Position numbers and translations under genes: made by a program
Shown here: piece by piece, positions 1 to 5,566 of the stretch
Layout of the letters: each line of letters opens with the position of its first letter
Numbering within the stretch: the first letter of the stretch is position 1
The notes under the pieces: generated by a model
What the model saw: the letters and a program-made list of their open reading frames with translations, nothing else
Told to the model about the DNA's origin: nothing
Databases searched by the model: none
Assembly: GCA_002308635.1 (NCBI GenBank)
Contig: DBWG01000025.1
Span: 12,388 to 21,319 of the forward strand
DNA from: Ruminococcaceae bacterium UBA1244
GTDB taxonomy: Bacteria > Bacillota > Clostridia > Oscillospirales > Acutalibacteraceae
DNA length: 8,932 bases
Reading direction: 5' to 3'

Positions 1-491
1 TCGTCCTTTGCCATTTCGTGAACTGTGTCGTGGATAGCGTCAAGATTCTGAGCCTTAGCCTTCTTTGCAAGCTCAAACTTACCTGCACAAGCACCTGTTT
101 CAGCATCAACACGCATCTGGAGGTTTTTCTTTGTATCTGCAAAGAGGACTTCCCCAACAAGCTCAGCAAACTTTGCAGCGTGTTCTGCCTCTTCAAAAGC
201 GTATTTTGTGAATGCAGCAGAGATCTCAGGATAGCCTTCTCTGTCTGCCTGTCTTGCCATTGCAAGATACATGCCAACTTCGCTGCACTCGCCGTTAAAG
301 TTTGCGATAAGCTCCTTGTAGATCTCAGGATCAACACCCTTTGCAACGCCTACCTCATGGACAGTAGCGTATGAACCGAATGATGTTACCTCATTGAACT
401 TTTCCTTTGGAGCCTTACAGACAGGGCACTGAGCAGGAGCTTCCTCTCCCTCATAAACATAACCGCAAACTGAGCATACAAACTTTTTCAT
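1..491 (-). CDS. Reverse rubrerythrin (rubredoxin domain first), C-terminus cut by window edge
   Basis: Non-haem iron peroxidase that reduces hydrogen peroxide (and, with partner proteins, oxygen) in the cytoplasm of anaerobes. Seen: 163 codons. A rubredoxin module comes first, with Cys6-x2-Cys9 and Cys22-x2-Cys25. A ferritin-like helical domain follows, with diiron-type residues Glu68 in NGE and the ExxH motif Glu101-A-E-His104. The second half carries HDTVHEMAKDE, after which the window ends. Having rubredoxin at the N-terminus rather than the C-terminus marks the clostridial 'reverse' type; family members are roughly 180 residues, so perhaps 15-20 residues are missing. The ATG at 491 is supported by GGAGG (500-504) eight bases upstream. 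In Clostridium acetobutylicum the homologues are PerR-controlled; no convincing PerR box is visible here. It is the last gene seen on this strand and has its own promoter, so it is probably transcribed apart from the amidase gene upstream. Confidence 0.95.
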   Translation of the reverse strand, partial: MKKFVCSVCGYVYEGEEAPAQCPVCKAPKEKFNEVTSFGSYATVHEVGVAKGVDPEIYKELIANFNGECSEVGMYLAMARQADREGYPEISAAFTKYAFEEAEHAAKFAELVGEVLFADTKKNLQMRVDAETGACAGKFELAKKAKAQNLDAIHDTVHEMAKD

Positions 492-518
492 TGTGAATTC
501 CTCCGTTTTATTAAATTT

Positions 519-546
519 ATGCCGCATATCTATCAGATACAGGCAT
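519..546 (-). other. Hairpin in the rubrerythrin mRNA leader
   Basis: Two stacked inverted repeats: an outer ATGCC/GGCAT arm (519-523 with 542-546) and an inner TATCT/AGATA arm (527-531 with 535-539) around a 3-base loop, separated by a 3/2-base internal loop. It lies between the promoter and the ribosome binding site and has no T-tract after it, so it is a leader structure rather than a terminator. Its role is unknown; mRNA stability or translational control is possible. Confidence 0.45.
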
Positions 547-558
547 CATCCGTCTATT

Positions 559-587
559 AATATATCATAAAATCTATTAAATGTAAA
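559..587 (-). promoter_or_regulatory. Sigma-A promoter of the rubrerythrin gene
   Basis: Read on the minus strand: -35 TTTACA (587-582), a 17-base spacer, and -10 TATATT (564-559). Both hexamers match consensus at five of six positions and the spacing is ideal. Transcription would start near 552, giving a leader of about 60 bases that contains the hairpin at 519-546. The promoter sits between the amidase stop codon and the rubrerythrin start, so the gene can be expressed independently of the cell-wall pair. Confidence 0.75.
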
Positions 588-607
588 GGTGATTTTTATA
601 TAATTAT

Positions 608-1348
608 TCATTCCGGCCTGACATATCTGTCCGAAATATAGCCCCTTATTCCGTTATACTGAGTAAGCAGCCATTCTCCGCTTCTTCCAAGCACCGGTAT
701 TTTTGTTCCGTCCGGTATCTTGCCTCTGATATCGGAATTGACGGTAGGCTGCGCTCTGATGTTAAGGTTTGAACCGCCGGCATCAACAATAACTTTTGTA
801 TTCCCGTCCGGCATACGTATCTTCACTCCCAAAAAATCACCGATAGAAAGTGCGATGTTTTCGGCGATCTGAGCGATATTATCCCTTATCCACATCGCAT
901 CCTCACGGTTATCGTGATATGCGATCTCCATAAGGATCGCAGGAGCCTTTGTTCTGACGATCTCGCCCAGAGTCGTTGTCGGGACAGTCTGCACCTTTGA
1001 CGGGATGGGATATATTTCCATAATATTATTTGCAAAAATATCCGCTGCTCTTTTTCCCTGACTGCTTGCCGGATAGTAATATACCTGAGAGCCTCTTATT
1101 TTTCCGGCATTGTTTCCGGCTGCGGCATTGGAATGGAGCGCAAGATGAAGCTCATAGCTGCCGCTGTTTGAAAGCCTTACAGCATCCGAAAAGGTTTTTT
1201 GCGGGTCATTCCTGCCGTAGGATATGCCGCTCGCTTCAAGATATGGAATGATCTCATCGGCAATCAAATTCATATAGTATTCTTCATTTCCTCCGTCAAT
1301 ATAAGGATTGAACTCCTGAGCAGAAGGACTCAAAAAAACACCAGGCAT
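608..1348 (-). CDS. N-acetylmuramoyl-L-alanine amidase-like protein with C-terminal SH3 domain
   Basis: Predicted to cleave the amide bond between N-acetylmuramic acid and the stem peptide of peptidoglycan. Seen: 246 residues. An Amidase_3-type domain spans about 3-175, with the EEYYMN helix (Glu22/Glu23), LALHSN (His72) and LMEIAYHDN (candidate catalytic Glu141). A bacterial SH3 domain spans about 185-246 (LNIRAQP, then GEWLLTQYNGIRGYISDRYV), a usual wall-binding module. Odd: where the family normally has DPGHGG with a zinc-binding His, this protein has SPSAQE, so Gln11 sits at the ligand position. There is no signal peptide or membrane segment. The frame stays open to 1516, but the ATG at 1348 is chosen because GGAGG (1355-1359) lies six bases upstream and the domain begins at once; the longer start would overlap the deacetylase gene. 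It follows the deacetylase by 31 bases, probably in one operon. No terminator is seen after it. Confidence 0.87.
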   Translation of the reverse strand: MPGVFLSPSAQEFNPYIDGGNEEYYMNLIADEIIPYLEASGISYGRNDPQKTFSDAVRLSNSGSYELHLALHSNAAAGNNAGKIRGSQVYYYPASSQGKRAADIFANNIMEIYPIPSKVQTVPTTTLGEIVRTKAPAILMEIAYHDNREDAMWIRDNIAQIAENIALSIGDFLGVKIRMPDGNTKVIVDAGGSNLNIRAQPTVNSDIRGKIPDGTKIPVLGRSGEWLLTQYNGIRGYISDRYVRPE

Positions 1349-1379
1349 ATAATTCCTCCGTTCCAAAAACAGTATCGAA

Positions 1380-2234
1380 TCAAAGCTTATTCTCAAAAAA
1401 CTCCGCTGATGACAGCCCGCCTGTCCTGAGATATCTGTGGATATGCAAAAGCTCCTCTTCCGAAGCAATGGTGTTTGTTTTCTCTTCACAATCCATTGCC
1501 GCAGCGAAGCCTGCATTTTTTATTATTTCTTCGGTCAGTTTATTTTTTGCGCCGAATGGATAAGTAAAACATTCGGCTCTTTTTCCAAGCTCTCTTTGAA
1601 GTGCGGAATCAAATCTTTCAATATCCTCCAAAAGCCGCCTTTTATATTCGTCCGCACCTTCACCGCCGATCTGACCTGCACCCTGTACGCCGTTTTTGAT
1701 CTTGTGAAGATCGTATGTGTGGTTCTGTATCTCAACAAGTCCCGAATCCGTCATTTCCCTGAGTTCGCTCCATCCGCACTCCGAATACAGCGGATCTTTT
1801 TTTGTTTCCTTTTCTGCCTTGTCTGCCTCTATGCCGATCATAGAGATCACCGCTTTGCAGCCGTATTTTTTCAGGAGCGGAAAAGCATAGGCATAATTAT
1901 TGTAATATCCGTCGTCAAAGGTTATCAGTACAGGCTTTTCGGGCAAAGGCACATTGTTGTCAAAATATGCCGCAAGCTCGCTTATAAGCACTGTGTGATA
2001 ACCGTTCTCTGTAAGATATTTCAGATCCTCTTCAAAAACAGACGGGTCTATCATATACTTATTCTGCCTGTCCTTTTCCATGACAAGCCCGTGATACATT
2101 ACAGCGCAGATACGCACCGGACTGTTTATGCGGCTTTCAGACACCGAACCGAATATCCCAAAACAAACGGCAGCGGCTGACAGAACAGAAATGACAGATA
2201 GTCTTAGTTTTCTGATCCTGACAGTAAAATACAT
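1380..2234 (-). CDS. Membrane-anchored polysaccharide deacetylase (NodB domain)
   Basis: Carbohydrate esterase family 4 protein that removes N-acetyl groups from a cell-surface polymer; peptidoglycan, an exopolysaccharide or a plant polymer are all possible substrates. Seen: 284 residues. One hydrophobic segment (about 11-30) after a basic start (RIRKLRL) suggests an N-terminal anchor or uncleaved signal. The catalytic domain has VMYHGL (45-50), TFDDGY with catalytic Asp107 and metal-binding Asp108, NHTYDLH with His172 and His177 as metal ligands, TYPFGA (224-229), and LLHIHR (262-267) near the end. The His-x4-His spacing matches PgaB/IcaB-type deacetylases rather than the commoner His-x3-His. 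GGGAGG (2241-2246) precedes the ATG by six bases. It is the first gene of the pair with the amidase 31 bases downstream, and is divergent from the HD-GYP gene. Cys24 is not in a lipobox. Confidence 0.92.
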   Translation of the reverse strand: MYFTVRIRKLRLSVISVLSAAAVCFGIFGSVSESRINSPVRICAVMYHGLVMEKDRQNKYMIDPSVFEEDLKYLTENGYHTVLISELAAYFDNNVPLPEKPVLITFDDGYYNNYAYAFPLLKKYGCKAVISMIGIEADKAEKETKKDPLYSECGWSELREMTDSGLVEIQNHTYDLHKIKNGVQGAGQIGGEGADEYKRRLLEDIERFDSALQRELGKRAECFTYPFGAKNKLTEEIIKNAGFAAAMDCEEKTNTIASEEELLHIHRYLRTGGLSSAEFFENKL

Positions 2235-2264
2235 ATTTTTCCTCCCGACAGATAATGCTTCCCG

Positions 2265-2292
2265 AAAATAAAAAAATCAAAAAGTTGTACAA
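2265..2292 (-). promoter_or_regulatory. Possible promoter of the deacetylase-amidase pair
   Basis: On the minus strand TTGTAC (2292-2287) is followed after 16 bases by TATTTT (2270-2265), about 30 bases before the deacetylase start. The -10 match is weak and the surroundings are A/T tracts, so this is tentative. It lies just upstream of, and divergent from, the clearer HD-GYP promoter. Confidence 0.3.
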
Positions 2293-2298
2293 AAAATA

Positions 2299-2327
2299 TT
2301 GCGGGTCATAAATAAATATGTTATAAT
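2299..2327 (+). promoter_or_regulatory. Extended -10 promoter of the HD-GYP gene
   Basis: A perfect TATAAT (2322-2327) is preceded by TG at 2319-2320 (the extended -10 form TGnTATAAT). TTGCGG (2299-2304) lies 17 bases upstream as a partial -35. The extended -10 can compensate for the poor -35. Transcription would start near 2334, leaving about 90 bases of AT-rich leader before 2426. I see no riboswitch fold in that leader, and in particular nothing resembling a cyclic-di-GMP aptamer. Confidence 0.65.
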
Positions 2328-2425
2328 ACTACACAAATATAACCATAAAAAAATTATATTCACAATTTTCATTACAGCAGCATATTGTTCACGATCCTCA
2401 TTCTAAATAAGAAAGAGTGTTTTAT

Positions 2426-3745
2426 ATGTCTTCTAATTATTCAGGAACAAGCCAGAGTCCGCTCCCGCCTGACATCCCAAAAAGCAGGCTGAACTCATTT
2501 TTTGTCGGTACGCCCTCATACAACAACGACAAGGACTATGCGGCATTTGCTTCACTTTCTGCACCGCTTAATATGTTTTTTCTGATCTGTCTTGTCCTGC
2601 ATACCGGCTATCTTATGGCGTTTTCTCTGTATAAGATATATGTAATGGTGATGTTCGACATTGTCGGAGTGATTCTTTTTGCAACGTTTGTTGTGCTGCT
2701 GAAACATTTCAAAGGTTCATGGCTGCCGTGTACGCTTCTGACGATAACGGAGCTGTATCTGCACCAGATATGCTGTATTGCGCTGTTCGGACTTGAACCG
2801 GGATTCCAGTATCTTATGATACCGCTGATGTTCCTGTCGGTTTTCATCAGCAGCAAAAAAAGCAGGATAGTTGTGTTTCTGCGCAACACAATAACCTTCA
2901 TTGCTTCTATAACATTTATTTTCCTGCTTGTCTATTTTTCGGAATACGTTCCTCCATATAATATGCACTCCCTCGTAAACACATCTCTTCTTGTAGTAAA
3001 CTGTATAACAAGCTTTCTTGCAACCGCCATCTATGCCGGACGTGTAGTCTATTCTATCGACACCAAGCGAAGCGAGCTTGACGTTAGTGTTGATGAAAAG
3101 ATCGCCGCCATCGAGCATATGCAGAACCAGATAATCATAAGCTTTGCAAACATCATTGAAGCCCGTGACGGCAACACCGGAAAACACGTTATCCGCACAA
3201 GTGAATATGTTCAGGCTCTTGTTATGGAACTAAAGGAGCGGGGCGACTACAGCGACATCCTTGACGACCAATACATAAAGAATACCATTCTCTCCGCACC
3301 TCTCCACGACATCGGAAAGATCACCGTTCCTGATGCGATACTTCTCAAGCCCGGAAAGCTCACCGAAGAAGAATTCAAGCAGATAAAGAACCACACCATC
3401 AACGGCAAGAAGCTGATCGAGGGTTCAATGTCAGCCATTGAAAACGCAGATTTCATCAACATTGCAAAGTCCGTTGCGCTCTACCATCACGAATGTTGGA
3501 ACGGCGAAGGCTATCCATACGGCATAAAGGGTGAGGATATTCCTCTGTGTGCCCGCATCATGACCATTGCCGACGTATTTGATGCACTTGCCGCAAAGCG
3601 TGTTTACAAAGCCGCCATGCCGATTTCAGAGGTTTTCAGCATCATCCGTTCCGAACGGGGCAAAAAATTCGATCCAATCGTCACCGACGCTTTCCTCGCC
3701 ATCGAACCTCAGATCACCGCCATCGCTCAGTCAAATGCGGATTGA
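2426..3745 (+). CDS. Six-helix membrane HD-GYP domain protein, probable cyclic-di-GMP phosphodiesterase
   Basis: HD-GYP domains hydrolyse cyclic-di-GMP and lower its level. Seen: 439 residues. A soluble 45-residue start is followed by about six hydrophobic helices (roughly 46-66, 71-93, 100-121, 127-142, 149-171, 184-208), a short linker helix (212-232), then the HD-GYP domain (about 233-430). Its motifs are all present: EARDGNTGKH (246-254), the HDIGK signature with His294 and Asp295, KNHTINGKKLIE (321-332), HHE (354-356), GEGYPYG (360-366) and IADVFDALAAKR (381-392). The usual DG before the GYP is NG here, a common variant. ATG at 2426 is preferred over GTG at 2417 because AAGAAAGAG lies about eight bases upstream. 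The membrane part belongs to no sensor family I can name and may sense a membrane or envelope signal. Divergent neighbours are cell-wall enzymes. Confidence 0.92.
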   Translation: MSSNYSGTSQSPLPPDIPKSRLNSFFVGTPSYNNDKDYAAFASLSAPLNMFFLICLVLHTGYLMAFSLYKIYVMVMFDIVGVILFATFVVLLKHFKGSWLPCTLLTITELYLHQICCIALFGLEPGFQYLMIPLMFLSVFISSKKSRIVVFLRNTITFIASITFIFLLVYFSEYVPPYNMHSLVNTSLLVVNCITSFLATAIYAGRVVYSIDTKRSELDVSVDEKIAAIEHMQNQIIISFANIIEARDGNTGKHVIRTSEYVQALVMELKERGDYSDILDDQYIKNTILSAPLHDIGKITVPDAILLKPGKLTEEEFKQIKNHTINGKKLIEGSMSAIENADFINIAKSVALYHHECWNGEGYPYGIKGEDIPLCARIMTIADVFDALAAKRVYKAAMPISEVFSIIRSERGKKFDPIVTDAFLAIEPQITAIAQSNAD

Positions 3746-3796
3746 TGCCGGACATTATACAGACACCGGATTTTTCAGTGCCTCCATAAAAATATT

Positions 3797-3833
3797 AAAG
3801 CCGATGAAGCATCAGCGCTCCATCGGCTTTTTT
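3797..3833. terminator. Shared bidirectional rho-independent terminator
   Basis: A perfect 10-bp stem AAAGCCGATG (3797-3806) / CATCGGCTTT (3821-3830) can be extended by AGC/GCT after one mismatch, leaving a 6-base loop. On the plus strand it runs into six T (3828-3833), closing the HD-GYP transcript 51 bases after its stop. On the minus strand the tail is TTTAATATTTTTAT, less regular but U-rich, so the same hairpin can close the gatCAB-side transcript. Placement between convergent genes supports double use. Confidence 0.85.
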
Positions 3834-4103
3834 ACTTTATTATCCTTTTGTATTTTAAAAGCATTACGATCTCGTCATCCCAGTTAAGCATCCCTCCACT
3901 ATGGGAAGCAGCGATATGAACTGCGACTGTTCCCGGAAGCAGATAAATATAATGCCGCACAATATCAGACAGACCGCCTGTAACATATTCAGCACTATCA
4001 GTGCTGTTGAGGGGGCTTTTTTATCCTTTCATCGTCTTTCTTTCCGGCAAGCTCCGTTATCTGCCCTTCATACCTTTTCCGCTCTTGAAACGCTGTCCTC
4101 CAT
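3832..4103 (-). pseudogene. Small membrane-protein gene spread over three frames after gatB (decayed or recoded)
   Basis: No intact gene is present, yet coding-like pieces follow each other. An ATG at 4103, with AGGG (4112-4115) eight bases upstream, reads MEDSVSRAEKV and stops. The frame beginning 4126 then reads a charged stretch RYEGQITELAGKKDDERIKK and stops at 3998. The -1 frame from 4016 reads 50 codons with a clear transmembrane segment (ALIVLNMLQAVCLILCGIIF) and stops at 3864. A third frame from 3891 reads MLNWDDEIVMLLKYKRIIK and stops at 3832, one base before the terminator stem. Joined, they would make a protein of about 90 residues: charged helix, one membrane helix, short tail. 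I recognise no family. Indel decay of a gene that was last in the gat operon is the simplest reading; the A-run junction could instead be programmed recoding. The opposite-strand frame over 3901-4119 is Ser-rich and looks like a shadow. Confidence 0.4.
3990..4022 (-). other. Candidate -1 frameshift site: slippery heptamer plus hairpin
   Basis: On the minus strand A AAA AAG (4022-4016) is in the X-XXY-YYZ phase relative to the ORF starting at 4126. After a 9-base spacer (4015-4007) comes a perfect 7-bp stem CAGCACT/AGTGCTG (4006-4000 with 3996-3990) around a 3-base loop. The heptamer is the one used by E. coli dnaX and many IS elements. The zero frame stops at the loop end (3998-4000); the -1 frame stays open for 50 codons. 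Chance co-occurrence in an AT-rich gap is possible. Confidence 0.35.
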
Positions 4104-4126
4104 ATCTTCAACCCTATAATACGCAT
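3998..4126 (-). CDS. Hypothetical 42-residue ORF overlapping the gatB stop codon
   Basis: ATG at 4126 shares one base with the gatB stop (TAATG), a layout typical of translational coupling. The ORF reads a basic start (MRIIGLKIWRTAFQERKR), then a charged Lys/Glu/Asp-rich segment, and ends KPPQQH at a TGA inside the hairpin loop. There is no separate strong ribosome binding site, only CGGG just before the start, so translation would depend on ribosomes leaving gatB. No family is recognised. It may be no more than a remnant frame; if the -1 shift at 4016-4022 occurs, the product would be 87 residues with one membrane helix. Low confidence that it is a functional gene. Confidence 0.3.
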   Translation of the reverse strand: MRIIGLKIWRTAFQERKRYEGQITELAGKKDDERIKKPPQQH

Positions 4127-5541
4127 TACCCGTTTATCAACGCCCTGATCTTCTCCTCAGCAGCGACCGCATCCGCCTTTCCTCTGCTGTTTTTCATAAC
4201 GAAGCCCACAATGGCTTTTATGGCTTTTTCCTTGCCGTTTTTGTAGTCGGCTACAGCATTCGGGTTAGCCTCAACTGCCTTTTTGCAAAGGTCAAGAAGT
4301 GCATTTTCGTCAAGTCCGCCCATGTCGCTGTCGGAAATAAGCTCGCTCGGCTTCTTTCCGGTTTCAAGCATCTTGTCAAGGGTAGACTTTGCAAGGTTCA
4401 TGCGTATTTTTCCGCTGTCGATAAGCTTTATCAGCTCGTTCAGGCTTTCGGCGCTGACGTTGATGTTGAACTTTTCTTTTTCGTCCTCGTTTTCAACGGT
4501 ACGGAATATTTGTCCTATAATGAAGTTTGCGGCAGTTTTGGGAGTTTTTGTACCCTCGATAGCCTTCTCGAAATATTCGGCAACTTTTCTGTATTTTACA
4601 AGGAGCTGTGCATCCTTTTCGGGCAGTTCAAGCTCTTCAACATAGCGTTCAAGCTTCTGTGCAGGAAGCTCCGGAAGCGAAGCGGCTATCTCTTCAACTC
4701 TCTCCTTCGGGACGTTTATTGTAACAAGGTCAGGGTCACGGAAATAGCGGTAGTCGTTGGCATCCTCTTTTCCTCTCATTCCTGATGTTGTATTTGTAAC
4801 GTCATCATAGCGGAGAGTCTCCTGAATGACCTTTTCGCCGCTCTCGATAAGGTCTACCTGACGGTTGAATTCATACTCCATAGCCTTTGCAATGAAGTTG
4901 ATTGAGTTCATATTTTTTATCTCGGTTCTTGTGCCGAGCTTTTCACTGCCCACAGGACGCACAGAGATATTAACGTCACAGCGCATAGAGCCTTCCTGCA
5001 TCTTGCAGTCCGACACACCTATATAGCGCATAATGAGCTGTAATTTTTCAACGTATTCTCTTGCTTCCTCAACAGAACGGATATCCGGCTCTGATACTAT
5101 CTCGATAAGCGGAACGCCGCCTCTGTTGTAGTCTACCATTGTGCTGCCCCTGCTGTGAACGAGCTTTCCGGCATCCTCTTCGATGTGGATACGGAGAATA
5201 CGTATCTTTCTGCCGTTTGAAAGCTCAATATAACCGTGATTGCACAGCGGCATATCGAACTGGGATATCTGATATGCCTTCGGAAGGTCGGGATAGCAGT
5301 AGTTCTTTCTGTCCATCTTGGATATCTCTGCGATCTCGCAGTTTGTTGCAAGGCCGGCACGGATAGCATACTCAACCACCTTTTTGTTGAGCTTCGGCAG
5401 AGTGCCGGGAAGTCCGATACAGATCGGACAGCAGTGTGTATTTGGTTCTCCTCCGAACTGAGTAGTACAGGAGCAGAATATTTTTGTGTTCGTAGCAAGC
5501 TCCACATGAGTTTCAAAGCCTGCGACCAGTTCATATTTCAT
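4126..5541 (-). CDS. gatB: Asp/Glu-tRNA(Asn/Gln) amidotransferase subunit B
   Basis: tRNA-binding and kinase subunit of GatCAB. It activates the side chain of Asp or Glu misloaded on tRNA(Asn) or tRNA(Gln) by phosphorylation, and ammonia from GatA then makes the amide. Seen: 471 residues, normal length. The catalytic cradle domain has FETHVEL (9-15), zinc-type cysteines 23, 25, 38 and 41, RKNYCYPDLPKAYQISQ (78-94), HIEEDAGK (119-126), DYNRGGVPLIEIVSEPD (137-153), EGSMRCDVNIS (183-193), TRTEIKNMNS (204-213) and DYRYFRDPDL (263-272). A helical and YqeY-like tail that contacts tRNA fills about 295-471, ending GFVMKNSRGKAD near the C-terminus. The start at 5541 has AAAGGA ten bases upstream. It follows gatA by 25 bases, and its TAA overlaps the next small ORF. 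Nothing needed for function appears missing. Confidence 0.97.
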   Translation of the reverse strand: MKYELVAGFETHVELATNTKIFCSCTTQFGGEPNTHCCPICIGLPGTLPKLNKKVVEYAIRAGLATNCEIAEISKMDRKNYCYPDLPKAYQISQFDMPLCNHGYIELSNGRKIRILRIHIEEDAGKLVHSRGSTMVDYNRGGVPLIEIVSEPDIRSVEEAREYVEKLQLIMRYIGVSDCKMQEGSMRCDVNISVRPVGSEKLGTRTEIKNMNSINFIAKAMEYEFNRQVDLIESGEKVIQETLRYDDVTNTTSGMRGKEDANDYRYFRDPDLVTINVPKERVEEIAASLPELPAQKLERYVEELELPEKDAQLLVKYRKVAEYFEKAIEGTKTPKTAANFIIGQIFRTVENEDEKEKFNINVSAESLNELIKLIDSGKIRMNLAKSTLDKMLETGKKPSELISDSDMGGLDENALLDLCKKAVEANPNAVADYKNGKEKAIKAIVGFVMKNSRGKADAVAAEEKIRALING

Positions 5542-5566
5542 ATTCGTTCATTCCTTTCCCGTACTA

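Noticed and set aside
595..612. AT-rich near-palindrome ATATAATTATTCAT upstream of the rubrerythrin -35, resembling a PerR box
   Set aside because: It matches only about 9 of 14 defined positions of the PerR consensus, with one half-site poor, and such matches are expected in AT-rich DNA.
1349..1516. 56-residue N-terminal extension of the amidase (start at 1516)
   Set aside because: The extension overlaps the end of the deacetylase gene, has no family similarity, and a strong ribosome binding site marks the start at 1348.
2140..2180. Cys24 of the deacetylase as a lipoprotein cleavage site
   Set aside because: The residue before Cys is Val and no Leu stands at -3 (sequence SAAAVC), so it does not fit a lipobox.
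2328..2425. HD-GYP leader as a cyclic-di-GMP riboswitch
   Set aside because: The leader is about 90 bases, very AT-rich, and shows no GEMM-type conserved core or stable paired arms.
3740..3775. TATAAT on the minus strand near 3752-3757 as an antisense promoter, and CCGG/CCGG with TTTTT as an extra terminator
   Set aside because: No acceptable -35 at 16-18 bases, and the stem is only 4 bp with a 14-base loop.
3990..4022. Hairpin 3990-4006 plus T6 at 4017-4022 as a plus-strand terminator
   Set aside because: Ten bases separate the stem from the T-run, and the HD-GYP transcript already has a much better terminator at 3797-3833.
3901..4119. Plus-strand 72-codon open frame after the HD-GYP gene
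   Set aside because: Its product is Ser-rich without domain signs and runs antisense to the coding-like minus-strand fragments; it has no proper ribosome binding site.
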